The notes: generated from the letters alone by a model not told the origin. 9,909 nucleotides of DNA from CBDUQN01 sp965369375 (GCA_965369375.1 CBDUQN010000104.1:1-9909), one strand, 5' to 3'. Shown: positions 1-6,560, counted from the stretch's first letter. Numbers and translations: made by a program.

Positions 1-50
1 CGGAGGCCGCCAGGCGGAGGTGTCAAACGGAGGCCGCCAGGCGGGGCGCG
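1..50. repeat. G+C-rich palindromic direct repeat at window edge
   Basis: The 17-mer CGGAGGCCGCCAGGCGG occurs at 1-17 and again, identically, at 28-44, giving a 27-base period. Each copy contains the near-perfect palindrome CCGCC-A-GGCGG. The two copies diverge after the 17-mer, so this is either two dispersed units side by side or the end of a longer array outside the window. It begins directly after the stop codon of the SRPBCC gene. Read on the minus strand it is a hairpin-prone 3' flank, but no T-run follows, so a classical intrinsic terminator is not supported. Confidence 0.7.
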
Positions 51-503
51 TCAGCCGGCTCCCTCGGCCCTGACCTTGAGGGCGCGGTTCATCTTCTCGA
101 AGCCGCTTCGCGTGTTCGTATCGAGATATTGCCAGAAAAGGGGGACTAGCAATCCGCGGAAGATCTCACCCTGCACGAATCTCGTTCCTCCCCCCTCGAT
201 CTCTTCCATCCTGAAGAAGTGTTCCCCGTCGAAAAGATACGGCAGTAGGAGCTGACCGATCCAGCGAAGTTCCCTGTTGTCCTCCACAGCGAGAAGTTTC
301 GGACGGAAGATTTTCACCCTGGCGTTGGGTGCCGCAAAATGGACTTCGAGTTTCTCGCCCGCGGCCGGTGTGCCGACGATCCTGTCGATGAACGGATTCC
401 AGCTCGAGTAGCCGCTGAAGTCCGTGAGGATACTCCAGACCTTCTCCGGCCGTGCATCGATATCAATTTCTGTACGAAGCTCTCTGCTGAACATTCCCAC
501 CAT
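51..503 (-). CDS. SRPBCC (START-like) domain protein
   Basis: This 150-residue protein spans one SRPBCC/polyketide-cyclase-like fold. The family forms a helix-grip fold with a hydrophobic cavity that binds lipids or other small hydrophobic ligands, and the ligand here cannot be read from sequence. Supporting features are the opening strand with the IDIDARPEKVWSILTDF segment, followed by the YSSWNPFI motif around residues 32-39, which is typical of the AHSA1/Polyketide_cyc2 groups. The GTRFVQGEIFRG strand comes next, and then a long C-terminal amphipathic helix from about residue 120. There is no signal peptide, so it should be cytosolic. The start could be ATG at 503, preceded by AAAGGGGTCGA, or ATG at 494 (MFSREL). 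The domain is complete with either. It lies 26 bases downstream of a small ORF and is the last gene before the edge repeat. Confidence 0.9.
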   Translation of the reverse strand: MVGMFSRELRTEIDIDARPEKVWSILTDFSGYSSWNPFIDRIVGTPAAGEKLEVHFAAPNARVKIFRPKLLAVEDNRELRWIGQLLLPYLFDGEHFFRMEEIEGGGTRFVQGEIFRGLLVPLFWQYLDTNTRSGFEKMNRALKVRAEGAG

Positions 504-529
504 TCGACCCCTTTAAATAAGAATCAGGC

Positions 530-700
530 TCAACGCTGTCGCTGATCTTGCGCCCGTCTCATGTGCGATGCCCTCGAGAGCAATAAACCGTGTTGCAGGT
601 ACTTCGTTTTCCACACCATCCCGAAGGCATTCCCGCCCCACAGGTTGATGATGTTCCTCAGTATGCTGGTAAGCCCCGGTTTGCCTCTGTAATCGCTCAC
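530..700 (-). CDS. Small ORF overlapping the SDR stop codon (56 aa, unknown)
   Basis: A GTG at 700-698 overlaps the TGA of the upstream SDR gene (GTGA) and opens a 56-codon frame ending in TGA at 530. The predicted peptide begins MSDYRGKPGLTSILRNIINL. It continues with a Trp- and Gly-containing stretch (LWGGNAFGMVWKTKY) and ends in an Arg- and Gln-rich tail (RRAQDQRQR). Codons in the first two thirds mostly end in G or C, as in neighbouring genes, which favours a coding origin. I do not recognise a family. It may be a translationally coupled small protein, or the C-terminal remnant of a lost gene. The Shine-Dalgarno is weak, so translation would depend on ribosomes finishing the SDR gene. Without it, the 193-base gap between the SDR and SRPBCC genes would be the longest non-coding stretch in the window. 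Confidence 0.45.
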   Translation of the reverse strand: MSDYRGKPGLTSILRNIINLWGGNAFGMVWKTKYLQHGLLLSRASHMRRAQDQRQR

Positions 701-1455
701 CTCATATAACTGCCCGCATTGACATCAATGGTGCATCCCGTCGCGTGATCCATCATCCCGCTTGCGATAAACGCTACGATGGGAGCGATATCATCCGGTT
801 TGGTGATGTCCCCGAGCGCGAGCTCGTTTTCAATAACATATCCATCGTGCTTCTCCAAGAATTCCTCCGTCATCTTTGTCAGTACCCAGCCCGGGGCGAT
901 AACAAAAGATTTGATATTGTACTTTCCGAATGAACGCGCAATCGAGCGGCTCAGCGATACCATGCCGCCTTTCGATGCGGCGTATGCTAGATACTCCTCC
1001 ATCTCGCCCCTGAAGGCCGCACGGGAAGCGATATGAATGATTCTTCCCCCCCCGCTCTCCTTGAAATGATTGATTGCCTCGTGGCAGAGAGCGCCGCACG
1101 AGGTGAGATTGACCACTATCGTTCGCTCCCAATGGTCGAGCCACTCCCCGCTGCCGAGCTCGATCGGTGAGTGAAAGAAGGTAGCCGCATTGTTGATCAC
1201 AACATCGACCTTTCCGAATTCACCGATGACATCGCCGAAGAGCTTGACCGCATTCATTGGATCTGAAAAGTCGGCTTGAAAGCACGCCGATCCGCTCTGA
1301 AAGCTTTTTACCAGCTCCTCTGCCCGCTCCTTTCCCGCATTATAATGCACGGCAACCGTCGCCCGGGAGTTCGCGAGGTGCTTTGAAATGGCCTCTCCGA
1401 TACCGCTGCTGCCGCCGGTGACCAGCACGACTTTATTTTCGAGATTGATCTCCAT
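697..1455 (-). CDS. SDR family oxidoreductase (FabG-like)
   Basis: This 252-residue protein is a classical short-chain dehydrogenase/reductase. These are cytosolic enzymes that use NAD(P)(H) to interconvert an alcohol and a carbonyl group. The nucleotide-binding motif TGGSSGIG is at residues 13-20, NNAA at 88-91, and the catalytic tetrad can be assigned as Asn116, Ser144, Tyr158 and Lys162 (YAASK). The PGWVLTKM loop follows the active site. The C-terminal part with DDIAPIVAFIAS and GCTIDVNAG matches the 3-oxoacyl-ACP reductase-like subgroup. Lys42 and Arg44 just after the second strand favour NADPH, which is an inference. The substrate is unknown. The ATG at 1455 is preceded by AAGGAGA at good spacing. 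The gene sits 25 bases after the 67-residue membrane protein gene and its stop overlaps a small ORF, so it is probably part of a polycistronic message. Confidence 0.95.
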   Translation of the reverse strand: MEINLENKVVLVTGGSSGIGEAISKHLANSRATVAVHYNAGKERAEELVKSFQSGSACFQADFSDPMNAVKLFGDVIGEFGKVDVVINNAATFFHSPIELGSGEWLDHWERTIVVNLTSCGALCHEAINHFKESGGGRIIHIASRAAFRGEMEEYLAYAASKGGMVSLSRSIARSFGKYNIKSFVIAPGWVLTKMTEEFLEKHDGYVIENELALGDITKPDDIAPIVAFIASGMMDHATGCTIDVNAGSYMR

Positions 1456-1480
1456 ACGAATATTCTCTCCTTATCGACAC

Positions 1481-1684
1481 TCAATCCTTGAAGAAAAATG
1501 CATATAGGGGCCTGATGACGGCAACGATGAGGATACCGACATACCACCACACGCTGATTTCGAGCATCTGCGGGACAAACTTTGCAATGATAAGAATGAG
1601 ACTCATTGCCGTCAGTTGAATCAGCTTGACATCGAAGATCGTCAGCTTTTTAACCCGCCCGTTGAAGTACTCGATCATGCTCAT
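1481..1684 (-). CDS. Small two-helix membrane protein, unknown
   Basis: This 67-residue protein starts at an ATG preceded by AAAAAGGAGG with five bases of spacing. A short charged N-terminus (about residues 1-20, including FNGRVKKLTIFDVK) is followed by two hydrophobic helices at about 21-38 and 43-63, separated by a short turn. It ends with FFKD. The layout predicts an inner-membrane hairpin with both ends on the cytosolic side, since the lysines and arginines are at the N-terminus and just after the second helix. I do not recognise a named family. It is a real gene judged by its ribosome binding site, clean length and position between two co-directional genes, 43 bases after the exported SPOR-like protein and 25 before the SDR gene. 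Confidence 0.75.
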   Translation of the reverse strand: MSMIEYFNGRVKKLTIFDVKLIQLTAMSLILIIAKFVPQMLEISVWWYVGILIVAVIRPLYAFFFKD

Positions 1685-1689
1685 TTCAT

Positions 1690-1699
1690 CCTCCTTTTT
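1690..1699 (-). promoter_or_regulatory. Strong Shine-Dalgarno for the 67-aa gene
   Basis: On the minus strand this reads AAAAAGGAGG, five bases before the ATG at 1684-1682. It supports that start for a short gene that would otherwise be easy to dismiss. Confidence 0.75.
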
Positions 1700-1727
1700 G
1701 AATCATCGGCATAATGATCACATGTCA

Positions 1728-2522
1728 TCAATGAAGTTTCCAGCGCAACTTCTCGTCAGAAAATTCCGGATCTTTTAAACCGATAGGCTCACCGAGGGGC
1801 AATCGCCTTTCGATCAGGAGTTCGATCCCATTTTCAGAAAAAACCACTCCTTTCGATTCCGCTTCCTCCGCCGTATTGTAATAACCCTCCTCGACAAAGA
1901 AATACCCGTCTTTGGACTTGATGATACACACGTTCGTGCCTCCGAGACGATGAATCTTCTCCTCGAGATGCCCCAGTTTCTCGGAAGCCCTCATTGATTC
2001 CGTTCTCAGCGAGTATACGGGCACCTCCGATATGGGTCTGATATACACTCTGATCTTGGCGGAATTGTGCCGTTCGATAACCTCGAATTCAACAAATTTC
2101 GTAAAGGTCACGGCGAACCGCACGCCCGAATCGTCGAGATACATGATTCTGTACATATCCTCAATCAGGTCGCTCTCGTCTATGCAGGGCATTTCCGCGC
2201 TGAACGCCCTCACGCCCGACAGCGTGAAAACGAGCCGCTGCGGATAGTCTTCGTGCTCCACGGTAAAATAGCTGGGAACCTCGGCCGGCACGGCATCCTT
2301 CTCCTCCCACGAGGCTTCACAGATAGATAGAGTGATGCTCTCGATCCCCTTGTGTTTCGACCACACGATATCGCAGATGTCCTTTCCATCAGTAATTTTC
2401 CCGCCAACCACCCTGCCCGACCGGTGGTAGATATGCCTTCTGCCCATTCCCGCGGCGTATTCCTGAGCCGGCGAGACGGCGGGCAAGAGAATGAGCAAAA
2501 TGAATATTACGCCTCTTTTCAT
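1728..2522 (-). CDS. Exported protein with possible C-terminal SPOR-like domain
   Basis: The 264-residue reading starting at ATG 2522-2520 gives a clean Sec signal peptide (MKRGVIFILLILLPAVSPAQ, with cleavage likely after the Ala-Gln region). A longer in-frame extension upstream lacks such a signal and was not used. GGAGGAG lies at 2528-2534. Residues about 30-150 are beta-rich, with alternating hydrophobic strands (SYFTVEHED, LVFTLSGV, FAVTFTKFVEFEV, KIRVYIRPI) that resemble AMIN-like periplasmic domains. From about residue 170, the pattern YSLRTESM, a helix, then YFFVEEGYYNTAEEAES resembles a SPOR domain, which binds denuded peptidoglycan glycans at division sites. Both domain readings are by eye and need a profile search. 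The start codon overlaps the stop of the broken lipocalin-like gene (TAATG), suggesting translational coupling. The product is likely periplasmic. Confidence 0.75.
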   Translation of the reverse strand: MKRGVIFILLILLPAVSPAQEYAAGMGRRHIYHRSGRVVGGKITDGKDICDIVWSKHKGIESITLSICEASWEEKDAVPAEVPSYFTVEHEDYPQRLVFTLSGVRAFSAEMPCIDESDLIEDMYRIMYLDDSGVRFAVTFTKFVEFEVIERHNSAKIRVYIRPISEVPVYSLRTESMRASEKLGHLEEKIHRLGGTNVCIIKSKDGYFFVEEGYYNTAEEAESKGVVFSENGIELLIERRLPLGEPIGLKDPEFSDEKLRWKLH

Positions 2523-2823
2523 TATTTCTCCTCCGTCTCGATACGTTGCCAGATCTCGTCGATATTGAACCGGGCCCCCTGGATTTCGAAGCGCGCCGTA
2601 TGGTGCCATTTGTCTCCATCGATACGGTATTTGAACTCGACCGTCCGTCCGATCAGCAGCGGATTCCAGTGGTACCCGATTATCTCGGTATACATTTCAC
2701 CCTCGAGGGTATACCTTCCACCGCCACCCATGACTCTCCCATCGGGACCGGATATGCCGAAAGCGAGCCGAGTGTCATGGAAAGCGCCATAAGCACTATC
2801 ACGATTGCAGTCGTTTTTCGCAT
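2522..2823 (-). pseudogene. Broken lipocalin-like/DUF4488-type secreted protein gene
   Basis: Two overlapping frames together make part of one known type of protein. The first frame starts at ATG 2823 (AAGGAAGGA upstream), encodes a convincing signal peptide (MRKTTAIVIVLMALSMTLGS, then LSA) and stops at TAA 2682-2680. The second, in the -1 frame and ending at TAA 2524-2522, encodes the C-terminal half of a lipocalin-like barrel: GGGGRYTLEGEMYTE, then IGRTVEFKYRIDGDKWHH, then IDEIWQRIE. Intact relatives carry roughly 50-70 residues between the signal peptide and the GGG(R/T)Y motif, including the W-x-L strand, and these are missing here. The simplest reading is an internal deletion that also shifted the frame. 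A sequencing error alone would not restore the missing segment. I see no slippery heptamer suggesting programmed frameshifting. The downstream frame may still be translated as a 69-residue fragment that feeds the next gene. Confidence 0.7.
2528..2534 (-). promoter_or_regulatory. Shine-Dalgarno deciding the start of the SPOR-like gene
   Basis: On the minus strand this reads GGAGGAG, five bases before the ATG at 2522-2520 that opens the signal peptide. It lies inside the last codons of the broken lipocalin-like frame, whose TAA overlaps the ATG (TAATG). Confidence 0.75.
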
Positions 2824-2842
2824 TGCTATTCCTTCCTTGAAT

Positions 2843-3565
2843 TCAAAGCAGGGTCTCGAGCTCGGGATAGTCATATTCGACCATCACCTCGGGAACGTTC
2901 CGGTTTCTCCCGCGGGCCGTAATGAGCTTCGATACGGGATATGCTTCCATCGCCCTCTCATCGTACGGTTTCAGCATGGATTCGACTTCAGTAACTGTCA
3001 GCTCGTCCAGCCATTTTCTCTCGTTTTCACGCTCGAGAATAACGGGCATCCGTTTTCTCGTGTTATGAATGACCGCCATCAGCGGATTCGCCTTTGTTGT
3101 GATAATGGAAAAAGTGTATTCCTCTCGTTCTTCTTTCTGATCCTCCCACCGGTCCCAGAGTCCCGCCAGCGCAAAAGGCTCTTTCGATATCAATCGGATA
3201 TAGTAGGGATACTTGTTTCCCTTGAATTCCCTCCATTCATAGAAACCATCTACAAGCACGAGACACCGCCGTGTTTTCACCGCATCCTTGAAGGATCGCT
3301 TCTCGTGGATCGTTTCGGATCGCGCGTTGAGCGTTTTGAATCTGATTTCATTCGCTGTCTTGCCGTCCTTCACCCAGTGAGGCACCAGTCCCCAGCGGTA
3401 GAATTCGATTATCGCGGGATCATCGGTGCCGATGACCGGGAGGTACGGAGCGGAGAAGGCGGAGGCATGATAATGCGGCGCGTACCGCTCGGGGGCCTTG
3501 AACCGGATCCCGAAGCGCTTCTCAATCGCTTTTCTCTGAGAATAGATCGCAATATTATAGCACAT
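2843..3565 (-). CDS. yedK: SRAP domain protein, abasic-site DNA crosslinking (YedK/HMCES type)
   Basis: The product is a 240-residue SOS-response-associated peptidase (SRAP) family protein. Family members, E. coli YedK and human HMCES, form a thiazolidine crosslink between their N-terminal cysteine and an abasic site in single-stranded DNA, protecting it from cleavage. After removal of Met1, Cys2 is exposed (MCYN). The other active-site residues are visible as Asn80 in NARSET, Glu110 in DGFYEW and His167 in VIHNTRKRMP. GLVPHW at 59-64 and ITTKAN are also family signatures. I chose ATG 3565 because the GTG just before it would add a Met ahead of the catalytic Cys. The Shine-Dalgarno is poor, and the gene begins 15 bases after the CPBP protease stop, so it may rely on coupling. 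Length is close to that of YedK (about 220 residues). No SOS-box-like palindrome is obvious immediately upstream. Confidence 0.95.
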   Translation of the reverse strand: MCYNIAIYSQRKAIEKRFGIRFKAPERYAPHYHASAFSAPYLPVIGTDDPAIIEFYRWGLVPHWVKDGKTANEIRFKTLNARSETIHEKRSFKDAVKTRRCLVLVDGFYEWREFKGNKYPYYIRLISKEPFALAGLWDRWEDQKEEREEYTFSIITTKANPLMAVIHNTRKRMPVILERENERKWLDELTVTEVESMLKPYDERAMEAYPVSKLITARGRNRNVPEVMVEYDYPELETLL

Positions 3566-3580
3566 CACAAAACGAATTCG

Positions 3581-4366
3581 CTATGTTTTCGAAAGATCGT
3601 TTCGTTTCCACCACCGCCAGAGTATCAGCGCCGTGATGACGTTCAGGATGATCCCGAGAAATCCCCGTTCCGGGCCATACAGATTATAAGCCGAGACACC
3701 GAGCACACCTGCCTTGGTACCGTATCCAAAAAGAACGTACACAAACCCGTTCCACAATCCGTGTGCAAGGGAAGGAACCAATACGGATCCGGAAGCCTTT
3801 CTCAGGATACCCCAGCATAGCCCGAGAAGAACCGCATTTGTTATATAGACGGGGATAACGGCCGCCGGCAATTTGAAATCCTGCTCGATGAGGGCGACCG
3901 GGAGGTGCCACAGCGCAAAAACTATGCTCGTCCAGACGATTATCACCCGTGGACTGCGTTTTGCTCTTTCGAGTGTACCCCACAACACACCCCTGAAGAA
4001 ACCTTCCTCCGTGATTATCACTCCGATGGCCGTTGCCGCGAACATGATCAGAAAATCCTTGCCGGCTTCGCTCAACGAGGCATCCTCGATATGGACATTA
4101 CCGGTAAGCCGGATAATCAAGTACGCAATACCCATTACGGCGATCGGATACACGAGGGAGACGGCATACGCATTGCGCGTTCCCCACTGCAAACCTATCT
4201 CACGCTTCGAAAGCCTGGTTAGCGGCCACAGAATGATGATTAGAGCAGGAAGAACAAAGAGATACGGCTCCTCCCTCCCGGTTACGATTTCGAGCAGTGG
4301 AGACAGAACGATAACGGCTATGCTGCCGATCACGGGCCAGTATCTGCTCTCTTTGATTCCACCCAT
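3581..4366 (-). CDS. CPBP family intramembrane metalloprotease (Abi/Rce1 type)
   Basis: This 261-residue polytopic membrane protein has all the signature motifs of the CPBP (CAAX protease and bacteriocin-processing) family. These are Glu120-Glu121 with Arg125 in ITEEGFFRG, His154 in FALWH, and His202 with Asn206 in AHGLWNG. In Rce1 relatives the Glu and His residues form the site that cleaves substrates within the membrane. Bacterial members have been linked to bacteriocin self-immunity, peptide maturation and regulation, and the substrate here is unknown. About seven or eight hydrophobic segments are visible, including residues 11-28, 35-50, 66-87, 105-120, 141-160, 167-190 and 240-255. The Shine-Dalgarno is weak (GAGAAAAGAA). 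The gene starts 27 bases after the AI-2E permease and is in the same reading frame, separated only by a TAG stop. Confidence 0.93.
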   Translation of the reverse strand: MGGIKESRYWPVIGSIAVIVLSPLLEIVTGREEPYLFVLPALIIILWPLTRLSKREIGLQWGTRNAYAVSLVYPIAVMGIAYLIIRLTGNVHIEDASLSEAGKDFLIMFAATAIGVIITEEGFFRGVLWGTLERAKRSPRVIIVWTSIVFALWHLPVALIEQDFKLPAAVIPVYITNAVLLGLCWGILRKASGSVLVPSLAHGLWNGFVYVLFGYGTKAGVLGVSAYNLYGPERGFLGIILNVITALILWRWWKRNDLSKT

Positions 4367-4393
4367 GTTATTCTTTTCTCTTTTCGCGCGCTG

Positions 4394-5404
4394 CTATCCC
4401 ATGAGCACGGCCAGCCAATTGGTTTCTTCGCTGCTTTCGAGTGCAATCTTCACAGCCATGGTCAAGGGAACCGACAGAAGCATGCCGACGGGGCCGAGCA
4501 CCCAACCCCAGAAGATAAGGGAAGCGATGACGATCACCGGTGAGAGGCCGAGCTTGCGTCCCATGAAACGCGGCTCGATCACGCTGCTCACAACCACGTT
4601 GATCACGACATAGCCGGCGAGAACGATCAACATCCTTCCAAAACCGAACTGGATCAATGCGAGGAGAACACCCGGAACGGCGGCTATAATGGAGCCGATA
4701 TTGGGCACATAATTGAGAAGGAAAGCAAGAAGTCCGAGAAGAATGGGATAGTCCACACCCAGGGCGGCGGTAAGCACCGTTACGGCTGCTCCCGTGATGA
4801 GACTCATTATGGTTTTGATACCCATATAGCTTCTGACGTTATCAACCATCTTTTCCAGCTGAGACCATGTGTTATCAGTTAAACCGGGAAGGTTCTTGAC
4901 CTTTGACGGCAGCAGGGCGACCTCGAGCAGGAGAAAAATAACGATGAGAAAGATAATGAATGCGTTGCCGAACATCGATTTGAAGCCGCCAAGTATACCG
5001 CCGATCACCTTCATGATATTCTTGGGATTGAGCGCGTCATCCACCACCTTCTCCGGGGCTTCGATTCCTCTCGACGAGAGCCATTCCGTTGTATTGTCGA
5101 GCACCGTCTGCAGGCTTTGCTGGTGAGTCGACATGTTTTTCGTTAGCTCCGCCATCGATTGCCCGATCGCGCCCAGGCCGAAGATGCCGAGAACAAATAT
5201 CACGATAACGATTATAATCAGGGCTATCGAAGTGGGAATTCCCTTGCGTTGCAGAACGATAAAAAAGGGCGTCGCTATTATGGCAATGAACACGGCGAGC
5301 AGGAATGGAACGATAATCGGCGATGCCAGCCGCATACCGGCTACAACAATCACAAAGCTCGCCGCGACAGTCAGAATTCTCGCAATTCTCGAATTCTCAA
5401 GCAT
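4394..5404 (-). CDS. AI-2E/PerM family permease
   Basis: This 336-residue membrane protein belongs to the AI-2E transporter (PerM/YdiK/YhhT) family. Members have been proposed to export autoinducer-2 or to act in cation/proton exchange, so the substrate is unproven here. The architecture matches. Three N-terminal helices lie at about 10-26, 29-50 and 58-82. A soluble amphipathic loop at about 83-140 contains MAELTKNM and the DDALNPKNIMKVIGG segment. Then come a helix at about 145-165, a helical linker (WSQLEKMVDNVRSYMGIKT), and four more C-terminal helices. The conserved NYVPNIGSIIAAVPG stretch and the VIEPRFMGRKLGLSPVIVI segment are family hallmarks. The ATG is preceded by AAGGAGA at good spacing. 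The length is normal. It is followed by the CPBP protease gene after 27 bases and preceded by a GNAT gene 52 bases upstream. Confidence 0.93.
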   Translation of the reverse strand: MLENSRIARILTVAASFVIVVAGMRLASPIIVPFLLAVFIAIIATPFFIVLQRKGIPTSIALIIIVIVIFVLGIFGLGAIGQSMAELTKNMSTHQQSLQTVLDNTTEWLSSRGIEAPEKVVDDALNPKNIMKVIGGILGGFKSMFGNAFIIFLIVIFLLLEVALLPSKVKNLPGLTDNTWSQLEKMVDNVRSYMGIKTIMSLITGAAVTVLTAALGVDYPILLGLLAFLLNYVPNIGSIIAAVPGVLLALIQFGFGRMLIVLAGYVVINVVVSSVIEPRFMGRKLGLSPVIVIASLIFWGWVLGPVGMLLSVPLTMAVKIALESSEETNWLAVLMG

Positions 5405-5456
5405 GATTCAATCTCCTTGATACAGCGTTCGCCTCATCGTGCATATCAATTCATGA

Positions 5457-5954
5457 TCATGGATCAACCAGGGCACCCAGTCTTTCGCCCTCCAAACGGT
5501 AGAGGATCCAATCGCCCAGCGGCTCGCCGCCGAGACGCTCGTAGAATTTCCGGGCCGGATTCCAGTCCAGGACGGCCCATTCTATCCTCCCCCACCCTTC
5601 ATCTTGCACCAGTCGGGCACAGTATTTCATAAATGCTTTTCCAACGCCTCTCCCGCGTTCTTCGGGAAGAACGAAAATGTCTTCGATATATATCCCCGGC
5701 TTGCCGAGAAATGTGGAATACTTGTTGAAATAGAGCAGAAATCCAACCGGGACGCCCCTGCGCTCTGCGAGCAGCACCGTCGCATACGCTCGATCGCCGA
5801 ACAGCGTTTCGGACAGACCGGCTTGTGTTGCATTGACCTTGTCGGAAAGTTTTTCGAATACCGCGAGCCCCTTGATGAACTGCAGAATAATCGGCACATC
5901 ATCCGCTAGGACCTCTCTAATATGAATCGATCCGTTGATCTTTTCCACGCTCAT
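5457..5954 (-). CDS. GNAT N-acetyltransferase (spermidine/thialysine acetyltransferase-like)
   Basis: This is a 165-residue acetyltransferase of the GNAT fold. It transfers acetyl from acetyl-CoA to an amine. The acetyl-CoA pyrophosphate loop is EERGRGVGKAFMKY (the R/Q-x-x-G-x-G motif). The preceding strand GIYIEDIFVLPEERG and the following WAVLDWNPARKFYERLG segment closely resemble the diamine/thialysine acetyltransferase (SSAT1/SSAT2) subgroup, so a polyamine or amino-acid-like substrate is plausible but inferred. ATG 5954 is chosen because AGGAGGAG at 5964-5971 lies nine bases upstream. A TTG at 5963 would be only about one or two bases from that site, which is too close. The protein is probably cytosolic and complete. 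It lies 54 bases downstream of a second, unrelated-subfamily GNAT gene. Confidence 0.9.
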   Translation of the reverse strand: MSVEKINGSIHIREVLADDVPIILQFIKGLAVFEKLSDKVNATQAGLSETLFGDRAYATVLLAERRGVPVGFLLYFNKYSTFLGKPGIYIEDIFVLPEERGRGVGKAFMKYCARLVQDEGWGRIEWAVLDWNPARKFYERLGGEPLGDWILYRLEGERLGALVDP

Positions 5955-5963
5955 CGAAGCCAA

Positions 5964-5971
5964 CTCCTCCT
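5964..5971 (-). promoter_or_regulatory. Shine-Dalgarno that sets the GNAT start at 5954
   Basis: On the minus strand this reads AGGAGGAG, nine bases before ATG 5954-5952. It argues against the in-frame TTG at 5963, which would directly abut it. Confidence 0.75.
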
Positions 5972-6008
5972 AAAATCGATGATAATTGCAAACCAATAAT
6001 ATAATCAA

Positions 6009-6560
6009 TCACTTATCTCCGATAAAATCCTCTCGGAGCATACCATACATCACAATATCCTCGAATGCCTCACGCTTTTTCACGTGTTGGCGCAAGCACC
6101 CCTCATACCGCATCCCGATTTTCTCGAGCACTCTCCCCGAGGATGGATTCCTCTTGAAATGATGCGCATGTATCCTGTTGAGCTGCAACTCAATGAAACC
6201 GTAAACGAGCATCCGCCCGGCCGCCTCGGTAGCGTACCCGTTACTCCAGAATGGCTTCCCTATCCAGTATCCGAGCTCGGCGTTTCGGTTTGCATGATCT
6301 ATTGTATGAGAGATCGATCCGATAAGCTCATCACTCTCCCTCAGCACGATCGCGAATATTACCTCACTCTTTTTGTCGAAAAGAGCTGCATGGGTCGAAA
6401 TCCATTCCTCGGCCATTCCATCCTCATACGGATGAGGTATCCGTATCGTCGTATCCGCTATTGCATAGTCACCCGCCAGTCTCTGCACTGCGGTGGAATC
6501 GGACAATGCAAACGATCTCAGAATTAACCGCTCTGATTTAATAACGGGTGATTTTTTCAT
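6009..6560 (-). CDS. GNAT N-acetyltransferase, RimJ/RimL-like
   Basis: This 183-residue GNAT protein is of the Acetyltransf_3 (RimJ/RimL/YdaF) type. Family members acetylate N-termini of ribosomal proteins, amino groups of small molecules or antibiotics, so the substrate cannot be assigned. It has the RLILRSF opening at about residues 10-17 and the AELGYWIGKPFWSNGYATEA signature. This holds the acetyl-CoA loop in a degenerate form typical of the subgroup, where WSNGYATEA replaces RGxGxA. The C-terminal part has LNRIHAHHFKRNPSSGRVLEKIGM and YEGCLRQHVKKREAFEDIVMYG, which is diagnostic. No clear Shine-Dalgarno precedes ATG 6560, and no earlier in-frame ATG is available, so translation may be weak. 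It is 76 bases downstream of the lipoprotein gene (the longest gap in the window) and 54 bases upstream of the other GNAT gene. Confidence 0.92.
   Translation of the reverse strand: MKKSPVIKSERLILRSFALSDSTAVQRLAGDYAIADTTIRIPHPYEDGMAEEWISTHAALFDKKSEVIFAIVLRESDELIGSISHTIDHANRNAELGYWIGKPFWSNGYATEAAGRMLVYGFIELQLNRIHAHHFKRNPSSGRVLEKIGMRYEGCLRQHVKKREAFEDIVMYGMLREDFIGDK

Noticed and set aside
2680..2823. Programmed -1 frameshift joining the two lipocalin-like frames
   Set aside because: No X-XXY-YYZ slippery heptamer was seen in the useful part of the overlap, and the joined product would still lack the family's middle segment. Decay is simpler.
2546..3820. A 424-codon open frame on the plus strand opposite the SRAP and broken lipocalin-like genes
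   Set aside because: It is antisense to a gene with a complete, motif-verified SRAP domain. Its translation has no recognisable domain. Long antisense frames arise from codon bias in the real gene.
3581..4366. CPBP protease as part of a bacteriocin or abortive-infection cluster
   Set aside because: No bacteriocin precursor with a double-Gly leader, no ABC exporter and no toxin gene is visible nearby. The family is common outside such clusters.
3873..4613. Plus-strand frame of 246 codons opposite the CPBP and AI-2E genes
   Set aside because: Antisense to the protease catalytic motifs and to the AI-2E C-terminus. No ribosome site or domain.
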